Part shown: positions 1 through 8,729 of the stretch, piece by piece | Numbering within the stretch: the first letter of the stretch is position 1 | Layout: every line of letters starts with the position of its first letter | Assembly: GCA_050012775.1 (NCBI GenBank) | Contig: JBEKGN010000017.1 | Location: 35,675 to 99,674, forward strand | Reading direction: 5' to 3' | DNA length: 64,000 bases | DNA from: Roseiarcus sp050012775 | GTDB lineage: Bacteria > Pseudomonadota > Alphaproteobacteria > Rhizobiales > Beijerinckiaceae | Made by a program: the position numbers and the translations under genes | The notes under the pieces: generated by a model | What the model saw: only the letters and a program-made list of their open reading frames with translations | Databases searched by the model: none | Told to the model about the DNA's origin: nothing

Positions 1-67
1 CAACCGCAACACCCTGCGCAAGAAAATCCGCGATCTGGATCTACGGGGAATGCGCGGGCTCAAGTGA
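1..67 (+). CDS. ntrC: Nitrogen regulation response regulator NtrC, C-terminal end
   Basis: Only the last 21 codons are present, starting at base 2 in frame and ending with TGA at 65-67. The tail reads NRNTLRKKIRDLDL, the recognition helix and end of the Fis-type DNA-binding domain of NtrC (NR-I). NtrC is the sigma-54-dependent activator phosphorylated by NtrB under nitrogen limitation. Its position immediately before ntrY-ntrX matches the usual alphaproteobacterial order ntrB-ntrC-ntrY-ntrX, which is the main support for the name. The gene is cut by the window edge, not broken. Confidence 0.85.
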   Translation, partial: NRNTLRKKIRDLDLRGMRGLK

Positions 68-108
68 GCTTCGCCCCCATTTTGTCGTAATCTTGCAACA
101 TCGTTGCA

Positions 109-2463
109 TTGGCGCCACGCTGTGACGCGAGCGCGCGAACGGCGACGGTGGCGAAGATTTCAGACGTGACAATCCAACAATCGCAGGGGGATGCGAGGTC
201 TGTGGCGGGTCGCGGGCCCGCCGAGCGCTTCGGCGACGGCCGGATGTCCGGTCGCTTCGGGCCGATCGCGGTCGGCGGCGCGGTGATTCTGGCGCTCGCG
301 ACCTTCGTCATTTTCGCCGGGTTCACGCCGATCATTCCGACGCCCATGGTCGTATTGACGATCCTGGTCGGCGATGGCTTGATCGTCATTTGCCTGCTGG
401 TGCTGATCGCCCTCGAATTGCGCAGTCTTCGCGCCGCGCGTCGCGCCGCGCGCGCCGGCGCGCGGCTGCATAATCGGGTCGTCGCGCTGTTCTCGCTGGT
501 CGCGGCGATCCCGGCGCTGGTCACCGCGGTCGTCGCGACCGTTTCCGTGGAATGGGCGATCAATCCCGCCTTCATGAAGGACGTGGGCGCGTTCCTCAAC
601 GAATCCGGCGACTTGTCGCGATTGTACCGGGAATCGCAGTGCCGCGCGTTGCTGCGCGAAACGGAACTGACGGCCGGCGATCTCTCGCAGAGCGCGCGCC
701 TGCTGCGCTCGGACCCCAAAATGTTTCGCGACTATCTCGGCGCGCGCTCCCGCGCGCTCGGCTTCACCGTCGCGGCGGTCATCAAGACCGACGGATCGGT
801 GACGGAGATGGCCGTCGGCTCGGACCCGAAGCTGATCGCCAAGCCGGAGAGCGCCGATTTCAGCGCCGCCGTGGCGCGACAGCCGTTCTGCGGCCTGCTG
901 GGCGGAGGCGATGTTTTCGTCGCGATGCGGCCGATCGAAGGTCTGGACGACAGCTTCTTCTATGCGGCGCGGGCGATCAATCCGATCTCAGACAAGGTGG
1001 CCCGAGACGCCTCGGAGGTCTCGGCGATCTTCTCGAATTTCGAGTCGCACCGGCGCAACATCGAGTTGGGATTCGCCAGCGTCTTCGTGATGCTGTCGCT
1101 GACGATGCTGATCTCGGCGGTGTGGATGGGCTTGACCTTCGCCAACGAACTCGTCGGGCCGATTCGACGCCTGATACGCGCCACCGACGAGGTCGCCTCC
1201 GGCAATCTCTACGTCCAGGTGCCGACGCGCCGCTCCGAAGGCGACCTCGGCCATCTCGGCGAGACCTTCAACAAGATGACGATGGAGTTGCGCCAACAGC
1301 GCAATCGCCTGACCGCCGCGAACGCGCTCAACGACGAGCGACGCGCCTTCATCGAGGCGGTGCTCTCCGGCGTGCCCGCTTGCGTGCTCGGCGTCGATCC
1401 CGATGGCGTCGTCACGGTCAGCAACGCCGCCGCCGAGCGTTTGCTCTGCCCGAGCCCCGACGCGAAGGGGCTCGTCGGCCGACATCTCGAAGACGTCTTT
1501 CCCCGGCTCGCTCAGATCTTGGGGGAAGCGCGGTCGATGAACCTGAAATCGCATCAGGGGCAGGCGACCTTGTTGCGGCATGGCCGCGAACGCCTGCTCA
1601 ACGTGCGCGTCACCGGGGATCCGCTGCGCGAGGATCAAGGCGCCGTGATCACGCTCGACGACATCAGCGAACTCGTCACCGCCCAGCGCAGCGCCGCCTG
1701 GGCCGACGTCGCCCGCCGCATCGCCCACGAAATCAAGAATCCGTTGACGCCGATCCAGCTTTCCGCCGAGCGGCTGAAGCGCCGTTACGGCCGTCTGATC
1801 GTCGAAGACAAGGACGTTTTCGACCAATGCACGGATACGATCATCCGCCAGGTCGACGACATCAAGCGCATGGTCGACGAGTTCTCCTCCTTCGCCCGCA
1901 TGCCCAAAGCGCGTCCGATCCGCGACAACCTTTCCGATTGCGTGCGCCAGGCGCTGTTCCTCATGCGCATCGGCCGGCCGGAGATCGCCATCGAGGACGA
2001 ACTGCCGCAGGAGCCGGTGATGGCCGAATTCGACCGCCGGCTGATATCGCAAGCGCTGACGAATGTGCTGAAGAACGCCAGCGAGGGCATCGACGCGCTG
2101 GAATCGAGCGAAGGCGGCGGCAAGATACGCGTCGTTCTGCAAGCCGACGCCGACGGCTTCGCGCGCATCGGCGTCAGCGACAATGGCAAGGGATTTCCCA
2201 CCGAGGATCGCCACAAATTGGTCGAACCCTATGTGACCACGCGGGCCGAGGGCACAGGCCTCGGCCTGCCGATCGTCATGAAGATATTCGAGGACCATCG
2301 CGGCGGCGTCGAGCTGCTCGACGGCTTGCCGCGCCGCGACGGCGGCCACGGCGCTCAAGTCTTGATGAAACTGCCGATCCGCTTCGAACAAGCGCCCGCC
2401 GGCGCTTCGCCCGCCCAAACCCCTGCCAAAGAATCGCTTCCCAATCCAGCCAGGTCGTCCTGA
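109..2463 (+). CDS. ntrY: Membrane sensor histidine kinase NtrY
   Basis: The product senses a nitrogen- or redox-related signal at the inner membrane and phosphorylates NtrX. The frame shows two N-terminal hydrophobic helices (about residues 55-105), a further one near 125-145, a periplasmic loop, another membrane helix near 325-345, a HAMP segment (GPIRRLIRATDEVASGNL), a PAS domain (about 420-520), a HisKA domain with RRIAHEIKNPLTP (His about 540), and a HATPase domain with N, G1 and G2 boxes (NVLKNASEGI, DNGKGF, GTGLGLP). Length of about 780 residues is normal for NtrY. The longest frame begins at TTG 109; GTG at 148 or 166 are better start codons, and no clear ribosome site decides. The stop overlaps the ntrX start by one base, so the two are translationally coupled. 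Confidence 0.95.
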   Translation: MAPRCDASARTATVAKISDVTIQQSQGDARSVAGRGPAERFGDGRMSGRFGPIAVGGAVILALATFVIFAGFTPIIPTPMVVLTILVGDGLIVICLLVLIALELRSLRAARRAARAGARLHNRVVALFSLVAAIPALVTAVVATVSVEWAINPAFMKDVGAFLNESGDLSRLYRESQCRALLRETELTAGDLSQSARLLRSDPKMFRDYLGARSRALGFTVAAVIKTDGSVTEMAVGSDPKLIAKPESADFSAAVARQPFCGLLGGGDVFVAMRPIEGLDDSFFYAARAINPISDKVARDASEVSAIFSNFESHRRNIELGFASVFVMLSLTMLISAVWMGLTFANELVGPIRRLIRATDEVASGNLYVQVPTRRSEGDLGHLGETFNKMTMELRQQRNRLTAANALNDERRAFIEAVLSGVPACVLGVDPDGVVTVSNAAAERLLCPSPDAKGLVGRHLEDVFPRLAQILGEARSMNLKSHQGQATLLRHGRERLLNVRVTGDPLREDQGAVITLDDISELVTAQRSAAWADVARRIAHEIKNPLTPIQLSAERLKRRYGRLIVEDKDVFDQCTDTIIRQVDDIKRMVDEFSSFARMPKARPIRDNLSDCVRQALFLMRIGRPEIAIEDELPQEPVMAEFDRRLISQALTNVLKNASEGIDALESSEGGGKIRVVLQADADGFARIGVSDNGKGFPTEDRHKLVEPYVTTRAEGTGLGLPIVMKIFEDHRGGVELLDGLPRRDGGHGAQVLMKLPIRFEQAPAGASPAQTPAKESLPNPARSS

Positions 2464-3830
2464 TGCCCGCTGATATCCTGATCGTCGACGACGAAGACGA
2501 CATTCGTGAACTCGTCTCCGGCATTCTTTCCGACGAAGGGCACGGCACGCGCCTGGCGCGCAATTCCGACGAGGCCCTGGCCGCGATCGAAGCGCGCCGG
2601 CCGCAGCTGGTGCTGCTCGACATCTGGCTGCAAGGCTCGCGGCTGGACGGCCTGCAACTGCTGGAGATTGTCAAGCAGCAGCACCAGAACGTCCCGGTGG
2701 TGATGATTTCCGGCCATGGCAACATCGAGACCGCCGTCACCGCGATCAAGCTCGGCGCTTACGATTTCATCGAAAAGCCGTTCAAGGCGGATCGGCTGAT
2801 CCTGATCGCCGAGCGCGCGCTGGAGACGTCGCGGCTCAAGCGCGAGGTGAACGATCTGCGCGCGCGCGCCGGCGCGGTCAATCGCATGGTCGGCGCTTCC
2901 TCCGCCATCGCGAACCTAAAGCGAATCGTCGAACGGCTCGGCCCGGCGAATTCGCGCGTGCTCATTTCGGGCCCCGCGGGCGCGGGCAAGGAATTGACCG
3001 CGCGGCTGATCCACGCGCATTCCGTACGCGCCGAAGGGCCCTTCGTCGTTCTCAACGCGCCGACGATCACCCCGGAAAACATGGAGAGCGAACTGTTCGG
3101 GATCGAGGCGGGCCCCGAGCGCTCGCGGCGCGTGGGCGCGCTGGAAGAGGCGCACGGCGGCACGCTCTATCTCGACGAAATCGCCGATATGCCGCTGGAG
3201 ACGCAGGCGAAAGTGCTGCGCGTGCTCGTCGACCAGAATTTTCAACGCGTCGGGGGATCGGCGCGCGTCCATGTCGACGTCAGGATCATATCCTCGACGA
3301 GCCGCGATCTGGCCCAGGCGATCACCGACGGGCAGTTCCGCGAGGATCTCTTCCACCGTCTTTCGGTCGTGCCCATTCGCGTTCCCTCGCTCGCCGAACG
3401 ACGCGAGGACATTCCCGAACTCGTGCAATATTTCATGGAGCAGGTGGCGACGACGATGGGCGTGCCGCCGCGGCGCATCGCCAGCGACGCCATGGCGGTG
3501 CTGCAATCGCACGACTGGCCCGGCAACATCAGGCAGTTGCGCAACAATGTCGAGCGGCTGATGATTCTGGTGGCGGGCGATCCGGAAGCGGAAATCACCG
3601 CCGCGATGCTGCCCTCCGAAGTCGGCGCGCTGGTGCCGGCCATTCCCACCGGCGTCGGCGGCGAAAAATTGATGAGCATCCCGTTGCGCGAGGCGCGCGA
3701 AGTGTTCGAGCGCGAATATCTGATCGCGCAAATCAACCGCTTCGGCGGCAACATTTCCCGCACCGCCGAGTTCATCGGCATGGAGCGCTCGGCTTTGCAT
3801 CGCAAGCTCAAGTCGCTCGGCGTCGATTGA
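2463..3830 (+). CDS. ntrX: Response regulator NtrX
   Basis: A 455-residue partner of NtrY. Order of domains: receiver (residues 1-120, acidic pocket DDEDD, phospho-acceptor Asp53 in LVLLDIW), AAA+ ATPase (about 140-380; Walker A region SGPAGAGKE, Walker B TLYLDEIADMP), and a Fis-type HTH (about 410-455, NISRTAEFIGMERSALHRKL). The loop that carries GAFTGA in sigma-54 activators reads instead EAGPERSRRVGALEEA. Absence of this motif is recalled for the NtrX subfamily, so regulation through sigma-54 is unlikely. The start ATG overlaps the ntrY stop (TGATG), so both come from one mRNA. Confidence 0.95.
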   Translation: MPADILIVDDEDDIRELVSGILSDEGHGTRLARNSDEALAAIEARRPQLVLLDIWLQGSRLDGLQLLEIVKQQHQNVPVVMISGHGNIETAVTAIKLGAYDFIEKPFKADRLILIAERALETSRLKREVNDLRARAGAVNRMVGASSAIANLKRIVERLGPANSRVLISGPAGAGKELTARLIHAHSVRAEGPFVVLNAPTITPENMESELFGIEAGPERSRRVGALEEAHGGTLYLDEIADMPLETQAKVLRVLVDQNFQRVGGSARVHVDVRIISSTSRDLAQAITDGQFREDLFHRLSVVPIRVPSLAERREDIPELVQYFMEQVATTMGVPPRRIASDAMAVLQSHDWPGNIRQLRNNVERLMILVAGDPEAEITAAMLPSEVGALVPAIPTGVGGEKLMSIPLREAREVFEREYLIAQINRFGGNISRTAEFIGMERSALHRKLKSLGVD

Positions 3831-3857
3831 GCCCGAAACGCCCCGATCGAGAATCCG

Positions 3858-4715
3858 ATGTCCCGCCTCGCCTATGTCAACGGCCGCTACGTTCGCCTCG
3901 CCGAGGCGGCCGTCTCGATCCAGGATCGCGCGTTCCAGTTCGGCGACGGCGTTTACGAGGTTTGCCAGGTCAGAGGCGGCGCGCTGATCGACGAAACGCG
4001 CCATCTCGCGCGTCTCGAAGCCTCGCTCAGGGCCTTGCGCATCGCCGCTCCCGTCGGCCCGGCGGCGCTGCGCCGCATCCTGCGCGAAGTCGTGGCGCGC
4101 AATCGCGTGGCCAACGGCCTCGCCTATATCCAGATTTCGCGCGGCGTCGCGCGCCGCGATCACGGCTTTCCCGCCGGCGCCGTCGCGCCCGGCCTCGTCG
4201 TCTCGGCCAAATCGATCGACCCGCGGCTCGGCGAAGCGAACGCCAGCCGCGGCGTCAGCGTCATCAGCCTTCCCGACCAACGCTGGGCGCGGCCGCATAT
4301 CAAGACGTTGCAGCTGTTGCCGAACGTTCTGGCCAAGCAGGCCGCGCGCGAGGCGGGGGCCTACGAGGCCTGGCTCGTCGACGCCGGCGGCTTCGTCACC
4401 GAGGGCGCTTCGACCAACGCCTGGATCGTCGGCGACGACGGCGCCTTGGTCACGCGGCAGGCCGATCAGGGGATCCTGCGCGGGGTGACGCGGTCGACTT
4501 TGCTCGACGTCGCCGCGCGCGAGGGATTTTCGTTCCAGGAGCGCCCTTTTTCGCTCGAGGAGGCCTATCGCGCGCGCGAAGCGTTCTTTTCCAGCGCGAC
4601 GACGATCGCCATGCCTGTCGTCGCCATCGACGGCCGCAGGATCGGCGACGGCCGGCCGGGGCCGGTGACGCTGGCGCTGCGGCGCAGCTTCCACGACCTT
4701 GCCGAACGCACTTAA
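3858..4715 (+). CDS. dat: D-amino-acid aminotransferase (class IV PLP enzyme)
   Basis: A 285-residue fold-type IV aminotransferase, expected to interconvert D-alanine/2-oxoglutarate and pyruvate/D-glutamate in the cytoplasm and so feed peptidoglycan precursors. The N-terminus (YVNGRYVRLAEAAVSIQDR, then QFGDGVYEV) is diagnostic of the family. The PLP lysine is Lys149 in RPHIKTLQLL, and EGASTNAWIV is the phosphate-binding region. It sits 27 nt after ntrX and ahead of hfq, a conserved place for this gene in Hyphomicrobiales. Branched-chain aminotransferase or aminodeoxychorismate lyase are related alternatives, but the local context favours the D-amino-acid enzyme. Confidence 0.85.
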   Translation: MSRLAYVNGRYVRLAEAAVSIQDRAFQFGDGVYEVCQVRGGALIDETRHLARLEASLRALRIAAPVGPAALRRILREVVARNRVANGLAYIQISRGVARRDHGFPAGAVAPGLVVSAKSIDPRLGEANASRGVSVISLPDQRWARPHIKTLQLLPNVLAKQAAREAGAYEAWLVDAGGFVTEGASTNAWIVGDDGALVTRQADQGILRGVTRSTLLDVAAREGFSFQERPFSLEEAYRAREAFFSSATTIAMPVVAIDGRRIGDGRPGPVTLALRRSFHDLAERT

Positions 4716-4865
4716 ACGATTTTTGCGCGCTGCGCCGGCGCGCGGATGGCGCACGCGCGCGGAAATGCTATAGGTTCAATCGGGCTCGCGTGGAGGCGAG
4801 GCGCGTCGAGCCGAAACAACGAAACGGCCGCATCAAGCGGCCCAATTCCAAAGTGGGGTAAACTC

Positions 4866-5120
4866 ATGCCAAGCGAAAAGACGCAGAATTTGCAGGACAC
4901 GTTCCTGAATCATGTGCGCAAGACCAAGACTTCCGTCACGATCTTTCTCGTCAACGGCGTAAAATTGCAGGGCTTCGTGACCTGGTTCGACAATTTTTGC
5001 GTTCTGTTGCGGCGCGACGGCCATTCTCAGCTCGTCTACAAGCACGCGATCTCGACCATCATGCCCGCGAGCCCGATCACCATGTTCGAGGCGGTGGAAG
5101 AGGGCGCGGACCAACATTGA
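4866..5120 (+). CDS. hfq: RNA chaperone Hfq
   Basis: An 84-residue Sm-like protein that forms a hexameric ring, pairs small RNAs with mRNAs, and controls stress and nitrogen-related genes. Sm1 is seen as LQDTFLNHVRKTKTSVTIFL with NGVKLQGFVTWFDNF; Sm2 as LVYKHAISTIMP with the YKH residues of the proximal RNA-binding pore. The ATG at 4866 follows AAAGTGGGGTAAACTC. A -10-like TATAGG lies in the roughly 150-nt leader, so hfq probably has its own promoter, with hflX following 7 nt after its stop. Length and composition are standard. Confidence 0.97.
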   Translation: MPSEKTQNLQDTFLNHVRKTKTSVTIFLVNGVKLQGFVTWFDNFCVLLRRDGHSQLVYKHAISTIMPASPITMFEAVEEGADQH

Positions 5121-5127
5121 GACCCAA

Positions 5128-6513
5128 TTGACCCAGTCCGGCGCCGGGGAAAGCCTCGGCAATCGCGAAGAGGCGGTCGCGGCTCATACGCGAACGTTGG
5201 TCGTCTGTCCCTATTCGACTTCGCGCGGCCCCGCTTCCGAGCGGGCGACCGCGCGCAGCCCGGAGGCGCGGCGCGAGGAGGCGGTGGGCCTGGCGCTCGC
5301 CATCGATCTTCACGTCGTCGATTCGACGCTCGTCGCCTTGAGCGAGATCCGTCCGGCGACCTATCTCGGCAAGGGCAAGGTCGCCGAACTCGCCGAGCGC
5401 GTGAAGGCCGACGAGATCAATCTCGTGGTGATGGACTGCGCGCTTTCGCCGGTGCAGCAGCGCAATCTCGAAAAGGAATTCAAGGCCAAGGTCATCGACC
5501 GCACCGGCCTGATCCTGGAGATATTCGGCCGCCGCGCGCGCACCGCCGAAGGCGCGCTGCAGGTCGAACTCGCGCATCTCAACTACCAGAAATCGCGCCT
5601 GGTGCGCTCCTGGACCCACTTGGAGCGCCAGCGCGGCGGCTTCGGCTTCCTCGGCGGCCCCGGCGAAACCCAGATCGAGACCGACCGCCGCCTCATCGAG
5701 GAGCGCATGATGCGCATCGAGCGCGATCTCGAAAAGGTCAAGAAGACGCGCGCGCTGCATCGCGCCAGCCGCGCCGACGTTCCCTATCCCCTCGTCGCGC
5801 TGGTCGGCTACACCAACGCGGGCAAGTCGACCTTGTTCAACCGCCTGACCCGCGCCGAAGTCGTCGCCGCCGACATGCTGTTCGCAACGCTCGATCCGAC
5901 GATGCGGCTCCTCAAGCTGCCGCACGGCGGCGCGGCGATCCTCTCCGACACCGTCGGCTTCATTTCGGACCTGCCGACGATGCTCATTTCGGCGTTCCGC
6001 GCCACGCTCGAAGAAGTGCGCGCCGCCGACGTCATCATCCATGTCCGCGACATCGCCCACGCCGACAGCGACGCCCAGGCCAAGGATGTCGAGGCGATCC
6101 TCGCCGAACTCGGCGTCGCCGGCGCGGCGGATAAATTGATCGAGGTGTGGAACAAGCTCGACAAGCTCGACGCCGACCATCGCGCCGGCCTCGCGCTGGG
6201 GCAGGGCGAGGGCGCCCCGATCGCCGTTTCCGCGCTGACCGGCGAGGGCATCGACAAGCTGCTCGCCGCCATCGAGACGCGGCTGGCGCGCGGCCGCTCC
6301 CTGATCGACCTCGATCTCGAGGCCGCCGACGGGCAGGGGCTGCACTGGCTCTACGAACACACCGAAGTGATGGCGCGCGAGACGGGCGAGGACGGCCACG
6401 TCCACGTCACCGTGCGCGTGCCGCCGGACACGGTCGAGCGGGTGAAGCGGCGGTTTGCGGGGGCGGCGCGGGTAGGGGGCGCGCCCTTCGATAGGGCTGA
6501 CTCAGGCCACTGA
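5128..6513 (+). CDS. hflX: GTPase HflX
   Basis: A 461-residue ribosome-associated GTPase that splits stalled or heat-damaged ribosomes. The N-terminal HflX domain (about 20-190) includes YLGKGKVAEL and the glycine-rich linker GGFGFLGGPGETQIETDRR. The G domain follows with G1 VGYTNAGKSTLFN (about 226-238), G3 DTVGF, and G4 NKLD. The only in-frame start close to the family N-terminus is TTG at 5128, 7 nt after hfq, so coupling to hfq translation is likely. The hfq-hflX pair is highly conserved. The C-terminal tail after about residue 430 is basic and variable. Confidence 0.95.
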   Translation: MTQSGAGESLGNREEAVAAHTRTLVVCPYSTSRGPASERATARSPEARREEAVGLALAIDLHVVDSTLVALSEIRPATYLGKGKVAELAERVKADEINLVVMDCALSPVQQRNLEKEFKAKVIDRTGLILEIFGRRARTAEGALQVELAHLNYQKSRLVRSWTHLERQRGGFGFLGGPGETQIETDRRLIEERMMRIERDLEKVKKTRALHRASRADVPYPLVALVGYTNAGKSTLFNRLTRAEVVAADMLFATLDPTMRLLKLPHGGAAILSDTVGFISDLPTMLISAFRATLEEVRAADVIIHVRDIAHADSDAQAKDVEAILAELGVAGAADKLIEVWNKLDKLDADHRAGLALGQGEGAPIAVSALTGEGIDKLLAAIETRLARGRSLIDLDLEAADGQGLHWLYEHTEVMARETGEDGHVHVTVRVPPDTVERVKRRFAGAARVGGAPFDRADSGH

Positions 6514-6620
6514 AACGTTCTCTGTCGCCACACCGGCGGACAAGCGTGGGCGGCATGCCTCGCATAAGATAGCGTGGGATCCAGTAAGGTGTCGCCGTTA
6601 CGCCTCTTGGAGACGAGCCG

Positions 6621-6890
6621 ATGAACATCTATCGCCTGGACCCGATCGACCCCGGCCATCCCAGCTGGCGCTTTTCCGACGAAAAGGACACGGTTTGGGC
6701 TTGCGCTCCGGCGGCGAAGCAGGCGCGCGACCTGGTCGCCGCCAAGTCCGGCTTCGCCAAATATGCCGCCGAGGGGGACCGATCGCCGTGGCAGGACGAG
6801 GCCGTCACGTCCTGCGTCCTGCAGCCGACAATGTCCCTGATGAGCGCCGACACCGTGGTCAGGGAAGATGGCAGCCTTGTCGATTTCTGA
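6621..6890 (+). CDS. Small conserved-looking hypothetical protein
   Basis: An 89-residue soluble acidic protein with ATG at 6621 and the purine-rich GGAGACGAGCC before it. I do not recognise a named domain. It opens MNIYRLDPIDPGHPSW and contains a central segment (AAKQARDLVAAKSGFAKYA) predicted to be helical; no signal peptide or membrane helix is visible. It stands alone between hflX, 107 nt upstream, and a convergent flavoprotein gene 30 nt downstream. Codon use matches its neighbours, which supports real coding. Confidence 0.65.
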   Translation: MNIYRLDPIDPGHPSWRFSDEKDTVWACAPAAKQARDLVAAKSGFAKYAAEGDRSPWQDEAVTSCVLQPTMSLMSADTVVREDGSLVDF

Positions 6891-6920
6891 GGCGAGGACG
6901 CCGCGGCGTTACGGCTTCGC

Positions 6921-8402
6921 TTAGCGAGCGCCGCCGTTCACCGGCTTCTCCCCCGCCGCGTTTCTTCCCGCGATACGGCCGAAGGCGAAGCATTCGCCGA
7001 CATTGCCGCCGCCCTGGTAGAGGAACGAGTAGATGGACCCGAGCTCCCCCGCCGAGTAGAGCCGCGGAATCGGCTTGCCGTCGACGCCGATCACCTGAGC
7101 GTCCTTGTTGCGCCGCGGGCCGCCCTGGGTGTTGATGAAGGTCGGCGTCAGCTCCATGGCGTAGAAGGGCGGCGTCCGTAGCGCCGCGAGCGAGCCGGCG
7201 CTTCTGCCGCAATCGCCGTCCTCGCCCTTTGCCGCAAACGTATTGAAGCGGGCGAGCGTGGCTTCCAGAGCCTCCGGCGGAACGCCGATCAGGCGGGCGA
7301 GATCGCGCGCCGTGTCGGCCTTCTTGATCCAGCCTTTCTCCACTTCGCGGAGATTGTCGCCGCTCCAATCATAGAGGTTGCCGTGGCTGGCGTCCCAACA
7401 GGCGTCGGAATGGCCAAGCGAGCCCGATCGGCGGACGCTCTCGTCGAAGATCATATGGATCGGGACCGGCGCCGGCTGCTGCATCCAGAGTCCGTGATAC
7501 GCGACCTTGCCGTGACGGTCGGCGCCCATCACCAGCGGGCCTTCGGCCGTGAAGCGCCTGCCGTCGCCGGCCACGTAGAAATAGCTCTTGGCGTGCGGAA
7601 GATTGATGAAACGAGACACCGCAATCTCCGGCGCCTTGAAGAAGAATTCCGGTCCGGCGATATTGCTCATGTGCCAAAGGTCGGCGCCGACTTCGATGGC
7701 CATGCGCACGCCGTCGCCCGTGTTGTAAGGCGTGCCCGAGGGGTAGATGCGGGAAAGCCCCTGGAGATAGCTGCGGACCATCGCCGGGTTGTTCTCGAAG
7801 CCGCCGCAGGTGAGCGCGACGGCGCGGTTCGCCTTGACGGCCATGCGCTTGCCCCGCTGCTCCGCCACGACGCCGATGATCTCGCCGCCCTCCTTCACGA
7901 GGCTGACCGCCGCCGTCTCGTACAAGGTTCGAATCCGGCGCGCCGCCATGGCGGGCTCGGTGACGCCCTTCCACAGACGCTCCTGGCCGATCGCGCCTTC
8001 GCCGTGCATCAGCATCTGCGCGCAGTCCGAGCCGGGCAATTCCGGGAATTCGGCCACGCCGAACGTCGCCGGCTTCAGGCCGAGACCTTCCAGCCACGCC
8101 CGGTTCGCATGCATCTCGCTCGCCCAGACCTCGACCATCTCCTCGGAAATGTCGTCCATGTAAGGGCCGGCGAGGGCCTTGAAATAGATCTTGGCCTTCT
8201 CGACGTCATCGGGCCAGAAGACGATATTGCCGGAGACGCGGCTGTTGCCGCCTTTGTGCGCCTCAGGCGCCTTCTCCAGCATCAGCGCCGTCGCTCCGGC
8301 GTCGTGGGCGGTGATCGCGACCGTGACGCCGGCGAAGCCGTAGCCGACGACGACGACGTCAGCTTCTTCATCCCATTTCGTCGGCGTTTCCGTCATGTCC
8401 AA
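6921..8402 (-). CDS. FAD-dependent oxidoreductase (fumarate reductase/ketosteroid dehydrogenase type)
   Basis: A 493-residue flavoprotein. The dinucleotide-binding motif VVVGYGFAGVTVA is at residues 17-30, followed by EKAPEAHKGGNSRVSG, the FAD contact typical of the fumarate reductase/3-ketosteroid dehydrogenase superfamily. The C-terminal FAD site is RLYSAGELGS with QGGGNVGECFAFGRIAG. No cytochrome or twin-arginine leader is present, so a soluble cytoplasmic enzyme is expected. The substrate cannot be assigned; tricarballylate, a steroid or another alkene acid are possible. ATG at 8402 or at 8396 can serve. It is divergent from a TetR gene 327 bp away, which may regulate it. Confidence 0.8.
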   Translation of the reverse strand: MDMTETPTKWDEEADVVVVGYGFAGVTVAITAHDAGATALMLEKAPEAHKGGNSRVSGNIVFWPDDVEKAKIYFKALAGPYMDDISEEMVEVWASEMHANRAWLEGLGLKPATFGVAEFPELPGSDCAQMLMHGEGAIGQERLWKGVTEPAMAARRIRTLYETAAVSLVKEGGEIIGVVAEQRGKRMAVKANRAVALTCGGFENNPAMVRSYLQGLSRIYPSGTPYNTGDGVRMAIEVGADLWHMSNIAGPEFFFKAPEIAVSRFINLPHAKSYFYVAGDGRRFTAEGPLVMGADRHGKVAYHGLWMQQPAPVPIHMIFDESVRRSGSLGHSDACWDASHGNLYDWSGDNLREVEKGWIKKADTARDLARLIGVPPEALEATLARFNTFAAKGEDGDCGRSAGSLAALRTPPFYAMELTPTFINTQGGPRRNKDAQVIGVDGKPIPRLYSAGELGSIYSFLYQGGGNVGECFAFGRIAGRNAAGEKPVNGGAR

Positions 8403-8664
8403 TCTCCGCTTCGTGGCCGTGAAGGCTGACCCGGAAAGTTATTATGCGCGTTTTGGCTGTCGATTTGAAGGCGCGCGCCCTGCGGCTCGTCCTCCCCTCG
8501 AGGGCGGGCCGGAACCGCCGCGAGGGGACGGGTTAACCCGGCGTCAATCCCATCAGCCGGTTTTCGCGCCCGGCGCGCAATCTGATGGCATTGTGAGGGC
8601 CGCCGCGTCGCCGGCTCGGCAAGAGATCGCCACGAAATCAATAAGTTACGTCTATTCCTGGTAT

Positions 8665-8706
8665 CGAGACGATTGGTCTCGCAATATATCGAGACTTGTG
8701 GTTTCG
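8665..8706. promoter_or_regulatory. Two tandem palindromes, candidate TetR operators
   Basis: CGAGAC-N5-GTCTCG is a perfect 6-bp inverted repeat at 8665-8681. A second copy CGAGAC-N5-GTTTCG, with one mismatch, occupies 8690-8706. Start-to-start spacing is 25 bp. They lie 24-65 nt before the tetR ATG at 8730, in the AT-richest part of the gap, where a promoter would be. This is the usual architecture of an autoregulating TetR repressor; control of the divergent flavoprotein gene at 8402 is possible but the sites are much closer to tetR. Confidence 0.6.
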
Positions 8707-8729
8707 AAACGCCGCGCTAGGATCGCGGC

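Noticed and set aside
552..3830. A 1092-codon plus-strand open frame joining the middle of ntrY to ntrX
   Set aside because: Before 2463 it is the wrong frame of ntrY (Arg/Pro-rich); only the ntrX part is real.
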